64,000 nucleotides of DNA from Phycicoccus sonneratiae (GCF_016887965.1 NZ_JAFDVD010000016.1:62001-126000), one strand, 5' to 3'. Shown: positions 17,292 to 26,064, counted from the first letter of the stretch. Notes: generated from the letters alone by a model not told the origin. Numbers and translations are program-made.

Positions 17292-18934
17292 GCGCCGGCC
17301 CCGTCGTCCGCCCGACCCGCGCCACCGTGCTCGGCGGGCTGCTCGGCGGCGCCGCAACGTCGGCGGGCATCGCGCTCACCGCGACCTCGGGCTGGCTCAT
17401 CGTCCGGGCCAGCGAGCGCCCGGTCATCCTCACCCTCCTCGCCGCGATCGTCGCCGTCCGGGCCTTCGGGATGGCCCGCCCGTTCTTCCGTTACCTCGAG
17501 CGGGTCGTCTCCCACGACGCCGCCCTCGCCGACCTCGCCGACCGGCGCAGCAGCGTCTACGCGGCGCTCGTGCCCCTGACCCCGGCGCGGCTCGGCCGCC
17601 GCTCGCGCTCGCAGGTGCTCACCGGCGTCGTCGACGACCTCACCGACGTCGTCGAGGCCCAGGTGCGGGTCACCGTCCCGGTGTTGTCGAGCGCCGTCGC
17701 CGGGGTGCTGGCCGCGGGCCTCGCGGCGTGGTTCGCGCCGGCCGTCGGGCTCGTCGTCACCGGGCTGCTCCTCGTCCTGGCGCTCGGGTGCGTGCTCGCG
17801 TGGCGGGTCGAGTCCCGCTCCCGCGACGAGCTGCTCGCGGCGCGCGCCGAGACCGCCCGCATCGGCGACCTCGTCGCCCGGCAGGCCGGCGAGCTGCGGG
17901 CCATCGGCGCCCAGGACGTCGCGCTCGGCTGGCTCGAGGAGGCCCACGACGCCCTGCGTCGCGCGGTGCGGCGGCAGAGCCGGGGCCGTGCGGGCGTCGC
18001 GGCGCTCGTCCTCCTCGGGACGGCGGCGGCGACGGTGGCGGCGGCGTGGCTCGTCGACCCCGCCGCCGTCGGCGCCCCGGTGGCCGCGCTGCTCGTCCTC
18101 GTCCCCGTGGCGGTCGGCGAGGCGCTCGCCCCGCTCGTCGACACGATGCGCGCCCTCGCCCGGGCCCAGGGCAGCAGCGCCCGGCTCGACGCCCTCCTCG
18201 ACCAGCGGCCGGCGGTCCACGACCCGGAGCACCCGGCGGCCGCTGCCGTCGACCGGCCCGGTGACGGGCCGCGGGTCCGGCTCGAGGGCGCGAGCGCCTC
18301 GTGGACCGGCGGTGCCGACCAGCTGGCCCCCACCGACCTCGACCTCGTCCCCGGGCGGCACGTCGCCGTCGTCGGCCCCAACGGCTCCGGCAAGTCCACC
18401 CTGCTCGCCGTGCTGGCCCGCACCCTCGACGTCAGCCGCGGCCGGCACACGGTCGACGGCACCGACGTCCGCGACCGCACCCTCGCCGGCGTGCGGGCCG
18501 ACGTCGCGGTCGTCGACGACGAGCCGCACGTGTTCGCCACGACGCTCGCCGAGAACCTCCGGCTGGCCCGCCCCGGCGCCGACGACGACGCGGTCCGCGC
18601 CGCGCTCGGGCTCGCCGGGCTCGGCGGCTGGCTCGAGGGCCTGCCCGACGGCCTCGGCACCCGCCTCGGCACCGGCGGCCGCGGCCTCTCCGGCGGCGAG
18701 CGGACGCGGCTCGGGGTCGCCCGGGCGGTCCTCGCCGACCGGCCCGTCGTCCTCCTCGACGAACCCGCCGCGCACCTCGACCACCCGACGGCCACCGCCG
18801 TGCTCGATGATGTCCTCGACGCGACCCGCGACCGATCGGTCGTCCTCGTGTCGCACCGCGCGGAGGCCATCGACCGACTCGACGCCGTCCTCGACCTCGG
18901 TGACCGCCCCGCGTCGCCCCTCACGAAGGAGTAG
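17288..18934 (+). CDS. cydC: ABC exporter subunit CydC (cytochrome bd assembly)
   Basis: 548 residues. Exporter membrane domain (1-310; GIALTATSGWLIVRASERP and MARPFFRYLERVVSHDAAL are CydC-typical) followed by an ATPase with Walker A GPNGSGKST, signature LSGGERTR and Walker B VLLDEPAAHLD; H-loop VSHRAE. Forms the CydDC heterodimer. Immediately followed (2 bases) by the BlaI-type regulator gene, which is therefore almost certainly on the same transcript. Confidence 0.94.
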   Translation: MSAGPVVRPTRATVLGGLLGGAATSAGIALTATSGWLIVRASERPVILTLLAAIVAVRAFGMARPFFRYLERVVSHDAALADLADRRSSVYAALVPLTPARLGRRSRSQVLTGVVDDLTDVVEAQVRVTVPVLSSAVAGVLAAGLAAWFAPAVGLVVTGLLLVLALGCVLAWRVESRSRDELLAARAETARIGDLVARQAGELRAIGAQDVALGWLEEAHDALRRAVRRQSRGRAGVAALVLLGTAAATVAAAWLVDPAAVGAPVAALLVLVPVAVGEALAPLVDTMRALARAQGSSARLDALLDQRPAVHDPEHPAAAAVDRPGDGPRVRLEGASASWTGGADQLAPTDLDLVPGRHVAVVGPNGSGKSTLLAVLARTLDVSRGRHTVDGTDVRDRTLAGVRADVAVVDDEPHVFATTLAENLRLARPGADDDAVRAALGLAGLGGWLEGLPDGLGTRLGTGGRGLSGGERTRLGVARAVLADRPVVLLDEPAAHLDHPTATAVLDDVLDATRDRSVVLVSHRAEAIDRLDAVLDLGDRPASPLTKE

Positions 18935-18936
18935 CC

Positions 18937-19377
18937 ATGCCGCACTCGACCTCAGCCCCTCGCCTCGGCGACCTGGAGCGTGTCGTCATGGACCGGCTCT
19001 GGGCGGCCGGCGCCACGGAGGGCGCGACCGTCCGCGAGGTGCACGAGGCGCTCGAGCAGGACCGCGACATCGCGTACACGACCGTGATGACGGTCCTCGA
19101 CCGGCTCGCGAAGAAGGAGCTCGTCACCCGCGAGCGCGAGGGCCGGGCCTGGCGCTACTTCCCCGCCGACACCCGCGAGGCGATGACCGCGCAGACGATG
19201 CGCCGCACGATGGACGACATGGACGTCACCGACCGGCGGGCCGCGCTGCTGCACTTCCTCGACGGCGCGAGCTCGGCGGAGATCGACGACCTCAAGGCGG
19301 CCCTGGCCGAGGTCGAGGCCCGGGCCGGCTCCGGCGAGGAGACCGCGCGCCGGCTCCGCGACCGGCTGCGCCGCTGA
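18937..19377 (+). CDS. BlaI/MecI/CopY-family transcriptional repressor
   Basis: 146 residues. Winged-helix domain in the first 80 residues (LGDLERVVMDRLW, then TVREVHEALEQDRDIAYTTVMTVLDRLAKKELVTRE with the wing REGRAWRYFP), then a dimerisation tail. Family members are dimers that block promoters until removed, classically by a membrane sensor-protease of the BlaR1/MecR1 (M56) type; such a protease gene follows at 19420. Starts 2 bases after the cydC stop. In Mycobacterium tuberculosis a BlaI protein (Rv1846c) is known to control genes beyond beta-lactamase, including respiratory ATP synthase genes. Control of cyd here is my inference. Confidence 0.92.
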   Translation: MPHSTSAPRLGDLERVVMDRLWAAGATEGATVREVHEALEQDRDIAYTTVMTVLDRLAKKELVTREREGRAWRYFPADTREAMTAQTMRRTMDDMDVTDRRAALLHFLDGASSAEIDDLKAALAEVEARAGSGEETARRLRDRLRR

Positions 19378-19419
19378 ACGCCTGCTGACGGGTGACGGCG
19401 GGCCTGTCACCATGGTCGC

Positions 19420-20262
19420 GTGGTCCCGCTCGCCCTCGCCGGGCTGGCCGTCCTCCTCGTCTGGGTGACGCCCGGCCTGCTCGCCCGCCAGCCGCGCTTC
19501 CGGCACGCGCCGCGGGCCGCGCTCGTCGCGTGGCAGTCGGTCTCGCTCGGCGGGATCCTCGCGGCGCTCTTCGTCGCGCCGGCAGCCGTGCTCGTCCTCG
19601 CCGGCCGTGACGGCATCGCCCGCCACCCGTGGTTGACGGCGCTCGGCGCCCTCGTCAGCGGTGCGGTCCTCGTGCGCGTCCTCGTCTCGGGCCACCTCGT
19701 CGGCACCCGCGTGCGGGCCGCCCGGGCACGCCACCGCGACCTGGTCGACATCGTCGCCGAGCACGAGCGCGACGGCCTCCGTGTCCTCCAGCACCCGACG
19801 GCGACGGCCTACTGCATCCCCGGGCGCAGCGCTCGGGTCGTGCTGTCGCAGGGGGTCCTCGACACGCTGCCGCGTCCCGAGCTCGCGGCCGTCCTCGCCC
19901 ACGAGAAGGCCCACCTGCGGGCGCGCCACGACCTGCTGCTCGAGTTCTTCACCGTGCTCCACGAGTCGGTGCCGTCCACCTTCCGCTCCCGCCGCGCGCT
20001 GGCCGAGGTGCGGCTGCTCGTCGAGGCGCTCGCCGACCGCGCGGCCGTCCGGGCGAGCGGTGAGGTGGCCACGGCCCGGGCCCTCCTGGCCATCGCCGAG
20101 AGCCGGTCGCCGGACGCGGCGATGGGCGCCGGTACCTCGGCGCCGGTCCGGATGCAGCTGCTGGCCGCCGGGCCACGTCCCGAGCTGGCCGTCCTCGCCT
20201 ACGGCATCGCGCTCGCGGCGCTGCTCGCGCCGCTCGGGCTGCTGTCGCTGGTGCTCGGGTGA
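19420..20262 (+). CDS. M56-family (BlaR1-type) membrane metalloprotease
   Basis: 280 residues with about four hydrophobic segments (LALAGLAVLLVWVTPGLL, SLGGILAALFVAPAAVLVLA, WLTALGALVSGAVLVRVLV, and the C-terminal LAVLAYGIALAALLAPLGLL). A zinc-protease motif HEKAH (HExxH) lies in LAAVLAHEKAHLRARHDLLLEFF, the M56 signature. Unlike BlaR1 it has no C-terminal penicillin-binding sensor domain, as in many actinobacterial M56 proteins. GTG start 42 bases after the repressor gene. Probably cleaves or controls the BlaI-type repressor in response to an unknown membrane signal. Confidence 0.88.
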   Translation: MVPLALAGLAVLLVWVTPGLLARQPRFRHAPRAALVAWQSVSLGGILAALFVAPAAVLVLAGRDGIARHPWLTALGALVSGAVLVRVLVSGHLVGTRVRAARARHRDLVDIVAEHERDGLRVLQHPTATAYCIPGRSARVVLSQGVLDTLPRPELAAVLAHEKAHLRARHDLLLEFFTVLHESVPSTFRSRRALAEVRLLVEALADRAAVRASGEVATARALLAIAESRSPDAAMGAGTSAPVRMQLLAAGPRPELAVLAYGIALAALLAPLGLLSLVLG

Positions 20263-20612
20263 GCGGCGACCTGCGCGCGCGGCTGTCCGACGCCCTGCGC
20301 CCCGCGATGCGGGCCCGCGACGCCGCCGCGGTCTCGGCGCTGCGCTCGGCCCTCGGGGCGGTCGCCAACGCCGAGGCGGTGCCGGTGTCGGACGCGCCGT
20401 CGGCGGGGGCCCTCGAGGAGGCGCGGGTCGGGGTCGGGGCCGCCGACGCGCCGCGGCGCGAGCTGACCGAGGACGACGTGCGCCGTGTCGTGCACGCCGA
20501 GGTGGCCGAGCGCGAGGGCGCGGCGGAGGTGCTGGCGGGCCACGCCCGGCACGACGAGGCCGCCCGGCTGCGGGCCGAGGCGGCGGTGCTGCGCGCCCAC
20601 CTCGACGCCTGA
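20259..20612 (+). CDS. GatB/YqeY-domain protein
   Basis: 117 residues, mostly helical and Ala-rich, matching YqeY: DLRARLSDALRPAMRARDAAAVSALRSALGAVANAEA at the start (split by the usual MRARD core) and a tail with EREGAAEVLAGHARHDEAARLRAEA. The family resembles the tRNA-binding tail of the GatB amidotransferase; cellular role unclear. GTG start overlaps the M56 stop by 4 bases, so it closes the cyd-regulator transcript. It is shorter than the usual ~150-residue YqeY. Confidence 0.8.
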   Translation: MSGDLRARLSDALRPAMRARDAAAVSALRSALGAVANAEAVPVSDAPSAGALEEARVGVGAADAPRRELTEDDVRRVVHAEVAEREGAAEVLAGHARHDEAARLRAEAAVLRAHLDA

Positions 20613-20632
20613 CGCTCCGGCGCGCGCCCGGG

Positions 20633-21109
20633 TCAGGCCCAGCTGGGCGGGGGTGGCGGCGGAGGAGGCGTGTCGCCCCGGGGCGGCTCGGCGGCCGGGG
20701 GTGCGGCCGGCGGCGGCGGCGCGGACTGAGGCGGCGCCGACGGGGGCGGCGGCGGGGCGGAGGGCGCGGCCTCCGGAGCCGGCGGGGGCGGTGGCGCGGC
20801 GGGGGCAGCGGGTGCGCCGGCGGCCCCGGGCGGCGGGGGCGGTGCGCCGTAGGCCGGCTGCGGCGGGGTCAGGGTGAGCGGCCCGAGCCGTCCCGAGGAC
20901 TCGAGGTCGCGCAGCGTGGCCATCACCCGTTCGCGGTCGGCGTCGGCCACCGGGCGCCCCGTGGCGTCCATCCAGGCGATGACCCCGAGGTCGCGCAGGG
21001 CGCGGTCGCCGCCCATGCCGGGGACGTTGACCCCCGCGTTCGACATCGCCACGTCGGCCTTGGCCGCGAGGTCGCTCGCGGCCGCCTTGGCCCGCTCGAA
21101 GAAGCTCAT
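20633..21109 (-). CDS. Proline-rich-tailed protein of unknown function
   Basis: 158 residues. The first 85 form a compact, partly helical domain (MSFFERAKAAASDLAAKADV at the start, later GVIAWMDATGRPVADADRER); the last 70 are almost only Pro and Ala with runs of 8 prolines, probably an unstructured extension. The start is set by GGAGGACCCGG before the ATG at 21109. Divergent from an AIM24-family gene. The helical head resembles proteins found beside AIM24/TerD-like genes in actinobacteria, but I cannot name the family. Confidence 0.72.
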   Translation of the reverse strand: MSFFERAKAAASDLAAKADVAMSNAGVNVPGMGGDRALRDLGVIAWMDATGRPVADADRERVMATLRDLESSGRLGPLTLTPPQPAYGAPPPPPGAAGAPAAPAAPPPPPAPEAAPSAPPPPPSAPPQSAPPPPAAPPAAEPPRGDTPPPPPPPPSWA

Positions 21110-21228
21110 CCGGGTCCTCCCTGACTCGACCCTCTGCTGTGCTCGGAACCATAGCCCCGACCCCCTCGTCTCTTCTAGCGTTGTGCCCGACGGGAGAACG
21201 CTCCCGACCGACGCGGAAGGCTGCACCG

Positions 21229-21954
21229 ATGACGATCCACGGCTCGCTGTTCAACGACTTCAGGGAGAAGGAGACCGGCGACCCGTTCTCGCTCCAGAAC
21301 AAGAAGATGCTCAAGGTCGAGATGCAGTACGGCCCGGTGCAGGCGAAGACCGGCTCGATGGTGGCCTACCAGGGCGACGTGCGCTTCGCGAACAAGGGCT
21401 CGGGCGGCATGGGCAAGATGTTCAAGGCCGCGGTCACCGGCGAGGGCGTCAAGATGATGGAGTGCTCCGGAAGCGGCGAGCTCTTCCTCGCCGACCTCGC
21501 CTCCGAGGTGCAGGTCATGTATCTCGAGAACGACGCGATCTCGGTGAACGGCAACAACGTCCTCGCCTTCTCGAGCTCGATCCAGTGGGACATCCACCGC
21601 ATCCAGGCCCGCGGCGCGGCGATGACCGGCGGCCTCTACAACGTCTCGCTGCGCGGCACCGGCTACGTCGCCGTGACGACCAAGGGCGACCCCATCGCCC
21701 TCGACGTCGCCTCGGCCCCGACCTTCGCCGACGCCCAGGCTGTCGTGCTCTGGACCTCCGGGGTCTCGATGGACGTGCGCGTCGACACCGGCGGCTTCGG
21801 GTCGATGATCCGCGGCGGCACCGGCGAGCTGCTCCAGATGGCCTTCGGCGGCCAGGGCTACGTCCTCGTCCAGCCGAGCGAGTCGGTGACCGAGGGCGGC
21901 CACCAGGGCGGCGGCAACCAGCAGGGCGGGATGCTCGGCCAGTTCCTCAGCTGA
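21229..21954 (+). CDS. AIM24-family protein
   Basis: 241 residues, all-beta TRAP-like fold expected. Matches the AIM24 family (PF01987): MLKVEMQYGPVQAKTGSMVAYQGDV, later VLAFSSSIQWDIHRIQARG, GLYNVSLRGTGYVAVTTKG and a Gly/Gln-rich tail. In mitochondria AIM24 organises inner-membrane complexes; bacterial members have unknown function and occur near tellurite/stress genes. Start ATG lies downstream of ACGCGGAAGG. The 141-base gap behind it contains a long palindrome. Confidence 0.9.
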   Translation: MTIHGSLFNDFREKETGDPFSLQNKKMLKVEMQYGPVQAKTGSMVAYQGDVRFANKGSGGMGKMFKAAVTGEGVKMMECSGSGELFLADLASEVQVMYLENDAISVNGNNVLAFSSSIQWDIHRIQARGAAMTGGLYNVSLRGTGYVAVTTKGDPIALDVASAPTFADAQAVVLWTSGVSMDVRVDTGGFGSMIRGGTGELLQMAFGGQGYVLVQPSESVTEGGHQGGGNQQGGMLGQFLS

Positions 21955-21981
21955 TCCCCCCGCGCCCCCACTTTCCCTCCG

Positions 21982-22043
21982 GCTGCCGGAACCTTCGGTG
22001 ACCTGCCGGTTGCTTCCGGTAGGTCACCGAAGGTTCCGACAGG
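21982..22043. repeat. Long intergenic palindrome upstream of bioB
   Basis: Arms 21988-22004 and 22021-22037 are perfect 17-bp complements (GGAACCTTCGGTGACCT and its complement); with one mismatch the stem extends 5 bp inward to a 6-base loop TTGCTT and, imperfectly, about 6 bp outward. It ends 52 bases before the bioB ATG and starts 27 bases after the AIM24-family stop. It may act as a terminator, a bioB control element or a mobile palindromic repeat; the sequence alone does not decide. Confidence 0.85.
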
Positions 22044-22095
22044 TCGGGTGGACGCCACCTGCCGGGCCGGGCGACGGACTGCGACAATCGCGGGC

Positions 22096-23109
22096 ATGAC
22101 GGCTCAGGTGACCGGCACGGACATCCTCGACGTCGCGCGCGAGCAGGTGCTCGAGCGCGGCGTCCCGCTGACCCAGGAGCAGGTCCTCGCGGTCCTGCGC
22201 ACCGGCGACGACCGGCTCCAGGACCTCCTGGCGCTCGCCCACGAGGTCCGGATGCGGTACCAGGGGCCGGCCGTCGAGGTCGAGGGCATCGTGTCGCTGA
22301 AGACCGGCGGCTGCCCCGAGGACTGCCACTTCTGTTCCCAGAGCGGCCAGTTCACCTCGCCCGTCCGCTCGGTGTGGCTGAACATCCCCGAGCTGGTGCG
22401 CGCGGCCAAGCAGACGGCGGCCACCGGCGCGTCCGAGTTCTGCATCGTCGCGGCGGTGCGGGGGCCGGACGAGAAGCTCATGGAGCAGATGCGCGAGGGC
22501 GTCGCGGCCATCCGGGCGGCGGTCGACATCCAGGTGGCGGCGTCGCTGGGGATGCTGACGCAGGAGCAGGTCGACGAGCTCGTCGACATGGGGGTGCACC
22601 GGTACAACCACAACCTCGAGGCCGGGCGCTCCTACTTCCCCAACGTCGTGACGACGCACTCGTTCGACGAGCGGCTCGACACCTGCCGGATGGTCAAGGA
22701 GTCCGGGATGGAGCTGTGCTGCGGCGGGCTCGTCGGGATGGGCGAGACGCTCGAGCAGCGCGCCGAGCTGGCCGCCCAGCTCGGCGAGCTCGAGCCGCAC
22801 GAGGTGCCGCTGAACTTCCTCAACCCCCGCCCCGGCACCCCCTTCGGCGACCTCGAGCCGATGCCGGCGAACGACGCGCTGCGCACCATCGCCGCCTTCC
22901 GCCTGGCCCTGCCGCGGACCATCCTGCGGTACGCCGGCGGCCGCGAGCTGACCCTCGGCGACCTCGGCACCCGCGACGGCCTGCTCGGCGGCATCAACGC
23001 GGTCATCGTCGGCAACTACCTCACGACGCTCGGACGCGACCCCCGCGAGGACCTCGCGCTGCTCGACGAGCTCGAGATGCCGATCAAGGCCCTCAACGAG
23101 ACGTTCTGA
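22096..23109 (+). CDS. bioB: Biotin synthase
   Basis: 337-residue radical-SAM enzyme that inserts sulfur into dethiobiotin, the last step of biotin synthesis. The radical-SAM cluster motif is [16 protein letters not shown] (CxxxCxxC), and the sacrificial [2Fe-2S] site Cys/Arg region is seen in [22 protein letters not shown] and the later [13 protein letters not shown]. Length matches the family. Followed at 13 bases by the BsaP gene. Confidence 0.96.
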   Translation: MTAQVTGTDILDVAREQVLERGVPLTQEQVLAVLRTGDDRLQDLLALAHEVRMRYQGPAVEVEGIVSLKTGGCPEDCHFCSQSGQFTSPVRSVWLNIPELVRAAKQTAATGASEFCIVAAVRGPDEKLMEQMREGVAAIRAAVDIQVAASLGMLTQEQVDELVDMGVHRYNHNLEAGRSYFPNVVTTHSFDERLDTCRMVKESGMELCCGGLVGMGETLEQRAELAAQLGELEPHEVPLNFLNPRPGTPFGDLEPMPANDALRTIAAFRLALPRTILRYAGGRELTLGDLGTRDGLLGGINAVIVGNYLTTLGRDPREDLALLDELEMPIKALNETF

Positions 23110-23122
23110 CGGGCTCGGGACG

Positions 23123-23368
23123 GTGGTGTTCGCGGACGCGGGGGCGCACGGGCCCGTGGCCCGGGGCGAGGACCCGGGGGCGTGGTGCGGGCAGTGCGGG
23201 GTCGCCCTCGTGGACGGCGACCACGCACGGTGCACCCGGCGGGCCGAGCTCGAGCCGCCGCGCTTCTGCGTCCACTGCCGGCGCCGGATGAAGGTGCAGG
23301 TCACGCCGGGGGCGTGGACGGCGACCTGCATCGAGCACGGCACGGTCGAGCGCAGCACCTGGGGCTGA
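23123..23368 (+). CDS. bsaP: Biotin synthase auxiliary protein
   Basis: 81 residues with GTG start (23123 or 23126). Cysteines in WCGQCG, ARC and FCVHCRRRMKVQV plus a final TCIEHG look like a small zinc- or iron-sulfur-binding ribbon. Small proteins of this kind directly behind bioB in actinobacteria correspond to BsaP (Rv1590 type), shown to be needed for biotin synthase activity, probably by helping maintain its auxiliary iron-sulfur cluster. Position 13 bases after bioB and the Cys pattern support the call; the precise metal is not visible. Confidence 0.82.
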   Translation: MVFADAGAHGPVARGEDPGAWCGQCGVALVDGDHARCTRRAELEPPRFCVHCRRRMKVQVTPGAWTATCIEHGTVERSTWG

Positions 23369-23389
23369 CGTCCGCCGGCGCTGCGGCGC

Positions 23390-23501
23390 GGTCGAGGTGA
23401 AACTGGACCCTCTGCCGGTCGGATTTCACCTCGACCCGAGGACGCCTCCGCCGGGTCGAGGTGATGTGCGACCACCTGGGGGTCGGGTTTCACCTCGACC
23501 C
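23390..23501. repeat. Two tandem inverted repeats behind bsaP
   Basis: A 12-13-base word GGTCGAGGTGAAA occurs four times in alternating orientation. First pair: 23390-23402 with 23424-23436, perfect 13-bp arms, 21-base loop. Second pair: 23453-23464 with 23490-23501, perfect 12-bp arms, 25-base loop. They fill the 235-base gap (23369-23603) between bsaP and the flavin reductase gene, in which I see no coding potential. Could be a double terminator or repeat element. Confidence 0.85.
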
Positions 23502-23603
23502 GATGTGACGGGCTCCACGGAATGTGCCACGGTGGTTGACGGTTCAACCACTTGGTCAGCGTCGACCCGCCCCTGCCCCCATCGCACACCCGGGAGACCC
23601 ACC

Positions 23604-24158
23604 GTGAACGTCCTCGTCCTCGTCGGCAGCCTGCGCGCCGGCTCCACGAACCGCCAGCTCGCCGACGCCGCCGTCGCCCACCTGCCCGAGGGCACCTCGG
23701 CGACCGTCTTCGAGCAGCTGGCCGACCTCCCGCACTACTCCGAGGAGCTCGACCACGACGACGCGCTGCCCCAGGTCGCCCGCGACCTGCGCGAGGCCGT
23801 CGCCGACCACGACGCCCTCCTGCTCGTCACGCCCGAGTACAACGGCTCGATGCCCAGCGCGCTGAAGAACGCCGTCGACTGGGCGTCGCGCCCGCGCGGT
23901 GCGGCCGTCGTCGCCACCAAGCCGGCCGCGGTCCTCGGCGCGAGCGGTTCGCCGCGGGCCGCCCAGTGGGCCCGCGAGGACGGCGTCAAGGTCCTCACCG
24001 TCGCCGGCGCCGACGTCCTCGACGACACGGTCGGGGTCGGCTCCGCGTTCCAGGCCTTCGAGGAGGGACGGCTCTCCGACGCCGACCTCGACCTGGCGCT
24101 GCGCGACCTCGTCCGCGCCCTCGCCGAGAAGGTCGAGCAGGCCCGCACCGCCGCCTGA
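23604..24158 (+). CDS. NADPH-dependent FMN reductase family protein
   Basis: 184-residue flavodoxin-like protein. FMN phosphate loop GSLRAGSTNRQLADAA, the TPEYNGSMPSALKNAVDWASRP motif that covers the isoalloxazine ring, and AAVLGASGSPRAAQWA are diagnostic of the PF03358 NAD(P)H:FMN reductase/quinone reductase family. Likely reduces quinones, azo compounds or chromate in the cytosol. GTG start behind CGGGAGACCC. It lies between bioB-bsaP and bioA without an obvious biotin role. Confidence 0.9.
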   Translation: MNVLVLVGSLRAGSTNRQLADAAVAHLPEGTSATVFEQLADLPHYSEELDHDDALPQVARDLREAVADHDALLLVTPEYNGSMPSALKNAVDWASRPRGAAVVATKPAAVLGASGSPRAAQWAREDGVKVLTVAGADVLDDTVGVGSAFQAFEEGRLSDADLDLALRDLVRALAEKVEQARTAA

Positions 24159-24219
24159 CCCCGGCCGGTCTGCACGAACCCCGTCGCGGGGTCGTCGGGA
24201 CGCTGGCACCATCGGTTCC

Positions 24220-24705
24220 GTGACCGGAGCCGTCGAGCGCGCCCGGGCGGACCTGGAGGCGGGCCGCCCGTGGATGGCGCGTGACCGTCTGCTCGGAGCA
24301 CTGCCGCACCGCCCGGACGAGGGGCTGGTCGACCTCCTTGCCGAGGTCCACGTCCTCATGCACGACCTTCCCGCTGCCGGCGCCCTGTGGTTCGCCACGG
24401 GGCGGGACGACGAGGCGGCGCGCGACGCCGTCACCGTCTGGGCAGCCCGGTTCCCGTCCGACGATGCGCGGTGGTCGAGCATCCCGCGTCCCCTGAGGCT
24501 GCGCACCGGTTCGCGTGATCTCGAGGAGCTGCGTCGACGACTGTCCGGGCGACCCCGTGGCGAGCCTCGGCCCCCCGACGTCGTGCCGGACGAGCCGTGG
24601 ACGGAGCGCGTCCTCTTCCCGGCGATGCTCGTGGGAGGCCTCCTCTGGGTCGTTGCCATGGTGCTGATCGGCGCATGGACGGTGCTCCGCTGGATCTGGG
24701 GCTGA
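24220..24705 (+). CDS. DUF6584 family protein with C-terminal membrane anchor
   Basis: 161 residues, GTG start. The N-terminal half is a short TPR-like helical region (VERARADLEAGRPWMARDRL, LVDLLAEVHVLMHDLPAAGALWFATGRDD), which is the DUF6584 signature; the C-terminus has one membrane segment (VLFPAMLVGGLLWVVAMVLIG). Function unknown. 28 bases before bioA on the same strand. Confidence 0.82.
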   Translation: MTGAVERARADLEAGRPWMARDRLLGALPHRPDEGLVDLLAEVHVLMHDLPAAGALWFATGRDDEAARDAVTVWAARFPSDDARWSSIPRPLRLRTGSRDLEELRRRLSGRPRGEPRPPDVVPDEPWTERVLFPAMLVGGLLWVVAMVLIGAWTVLRWIWG

Positions 24706-24733
24706 GCCGGCATTCCCGGCATGATGGGCGGCG

Positions 24734-26050
24734 ATGGATGCCGACGCCCTCGCCGCCCTGCGCGCGGTCGACCGTGACCACGTCTGGCACCCGTACTCCT
24801 CGGCCCTGACGCCCGGCGACCCGTACGTCGTCGAGTCCGCCGAGGGGGTCCGGCTCCGGCTGCGTGACCCCGACGGCACCCCCCACGACGTGGTCGACGC
24901 GATGAGCTCGTGGTGGTGCGCGGTCCACGGGTACCGGGTGCCCGAGCTCGACGCCGCCGTCCGCGACCAGCTCGGCCGGATGGCCCACGTGATGTTCGGC
25001 GGCCTCACCCACGAGCCGGCCGTCGACCTCGCCCGCCGCCTCCTCGACCTCGCGCCGGACGGGATGGAGCACGTCTTCCTCGCCGACTCCGGGTCCGTGT
25101 CGGTCGAGGTGGCGATGAAGGCCGCCCTCCAGTTCCACCTCGCCGCCGGCCGCCGCCGGACCCGCTTCCTCACCGTCCGCGGCGGGTACCACGGCGACAC
25201 GTTCTCGCCGATGTCGGTCACCGACCCGGTCGGCGGGATGCACTCGCTGTTCCGCGGCGTCCTGCCCGAGCACGTGTTCGCCCCGCGACCCCCGGCCGGC
25301 CTCGACCGGCCCGACGACGACCCCGAGCTCGTCGCCTGGGAGCGGACCACCCGGGACCTGTTCTCGCAGAACGCCGCCGACATCGCCGCGGTGATCCTCG
25401 AGCCCGTGCTGCAGGGCGCCGGCGGGATGCACGTCTACACCCCGCGGGTCCTCGACGTGCTCCACCGGCTGGCCCGCGAGCACGGCGCCCTCGTCATCCA
25501 CGACGAGATCGCCACCGGCTTCCACCGCACCGGCCCCCGGTGGGCCGGCGACCGCGTCGCGACCACCCCCGACATCCTCTGCCTCGGCAAGGCTTTGACC
25601 GGCGGCTACCTCACCCTCGCGGCGATGCTGTGCACCCGCGAGGTCGCCGAGGGGGTGAGCGTCGGGGAGGCCGGCGGCCTCATGCACGGACCGACCTTCA
25701 TGGGCAACCCGCTCGCCTGCGCCGTGGCGAACGCCAACCTCGACCTGCTCGCCGCCCGCGACACCGAGGTCGAGGTGGCCCGCATCGAGCGTCGCCTGCG
25801 CGAAGGGCTCTCTCCCGCAGCCGATCTCGCCTCCGTCGCCGACGTGCGCACCCTCGGCGCCGTGGGCGTCGTCCAGCTGCGCGAGCCGGTCGACGTCCCC
25901 GGCGTCACCGCCGCCGCGGTCGCCCGCGGCGTCTGGGTCCGACCGTTCCGCGACCTCGTCTACACGATGCCGCCCTTCGTCACCGCGGACGACGACCTCG
26001 ACCGCATCACCGACGCCCTCACCGCGGCGATCGCGGACGTCCACGGCTGA
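24734..26050 (+). CDS. bioA: Adenosylmethionine-8-amino-7-oxononanoate transaminase
   Basis: 438-residue class III PLP aminotransferase converting 8-amino-7-oxononanoate to 7,8-diaminononanoate with SAM as amino donor. BioA-typical features: HVWHPYSSAL near the N-terminus, AMSSWWCAVHGYRVPELDAA, HVMFGGLTHEPAV, DSGSVSVEVAMKAALQ, the PLP Asp in IHDEIATGFHRTG and Lys in CLGKALTGGYLTLAAML. The WWCAVHGY and FGGLTH segments separate BioA from other class III transaminases. Single gene between DUF6584 and a secreted protein. Confidence 0.96.
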   Translation: MDADALAALRAVDRDHVWHPYSSALTPGDPYVVESAEGVRLRLRDPDGTPHDVVDAMSSWWCAVHGYRVPELDAAVRDQLGRMAHVMFGGLTHEPAVDLARRLLDLAPDGMEHVFLADSGSVSVEVAMKAALQFHLAAGRRRTRFLTVRGGYHGDTFSPMSVTDPVGGMHSLFRGVLPEHVFAPRPPAGLDRPDDDPELVAWERTTRDLFSQNAADIAAVILEPVLQGAGGMHVYTPRVLDVLHRLAREHGALVIHDEIATGFHRTGPRWAGDRVATTPDILCLGKALTGGYLTLAAMLCTREVAEGVSVGEAGGLMHGPTFMGNPLACAVANANLDLLAARDTEVEVARIERRLREGLSPAADLASVADVRTLGAVGVVQLREPVDVPGVTAAAVARGVWVRPFRDLVYTMPPFVTADDDLDRITDALTAAIADVHG

Positions 26051-26064
26051 CGACCCCCCGCTGC

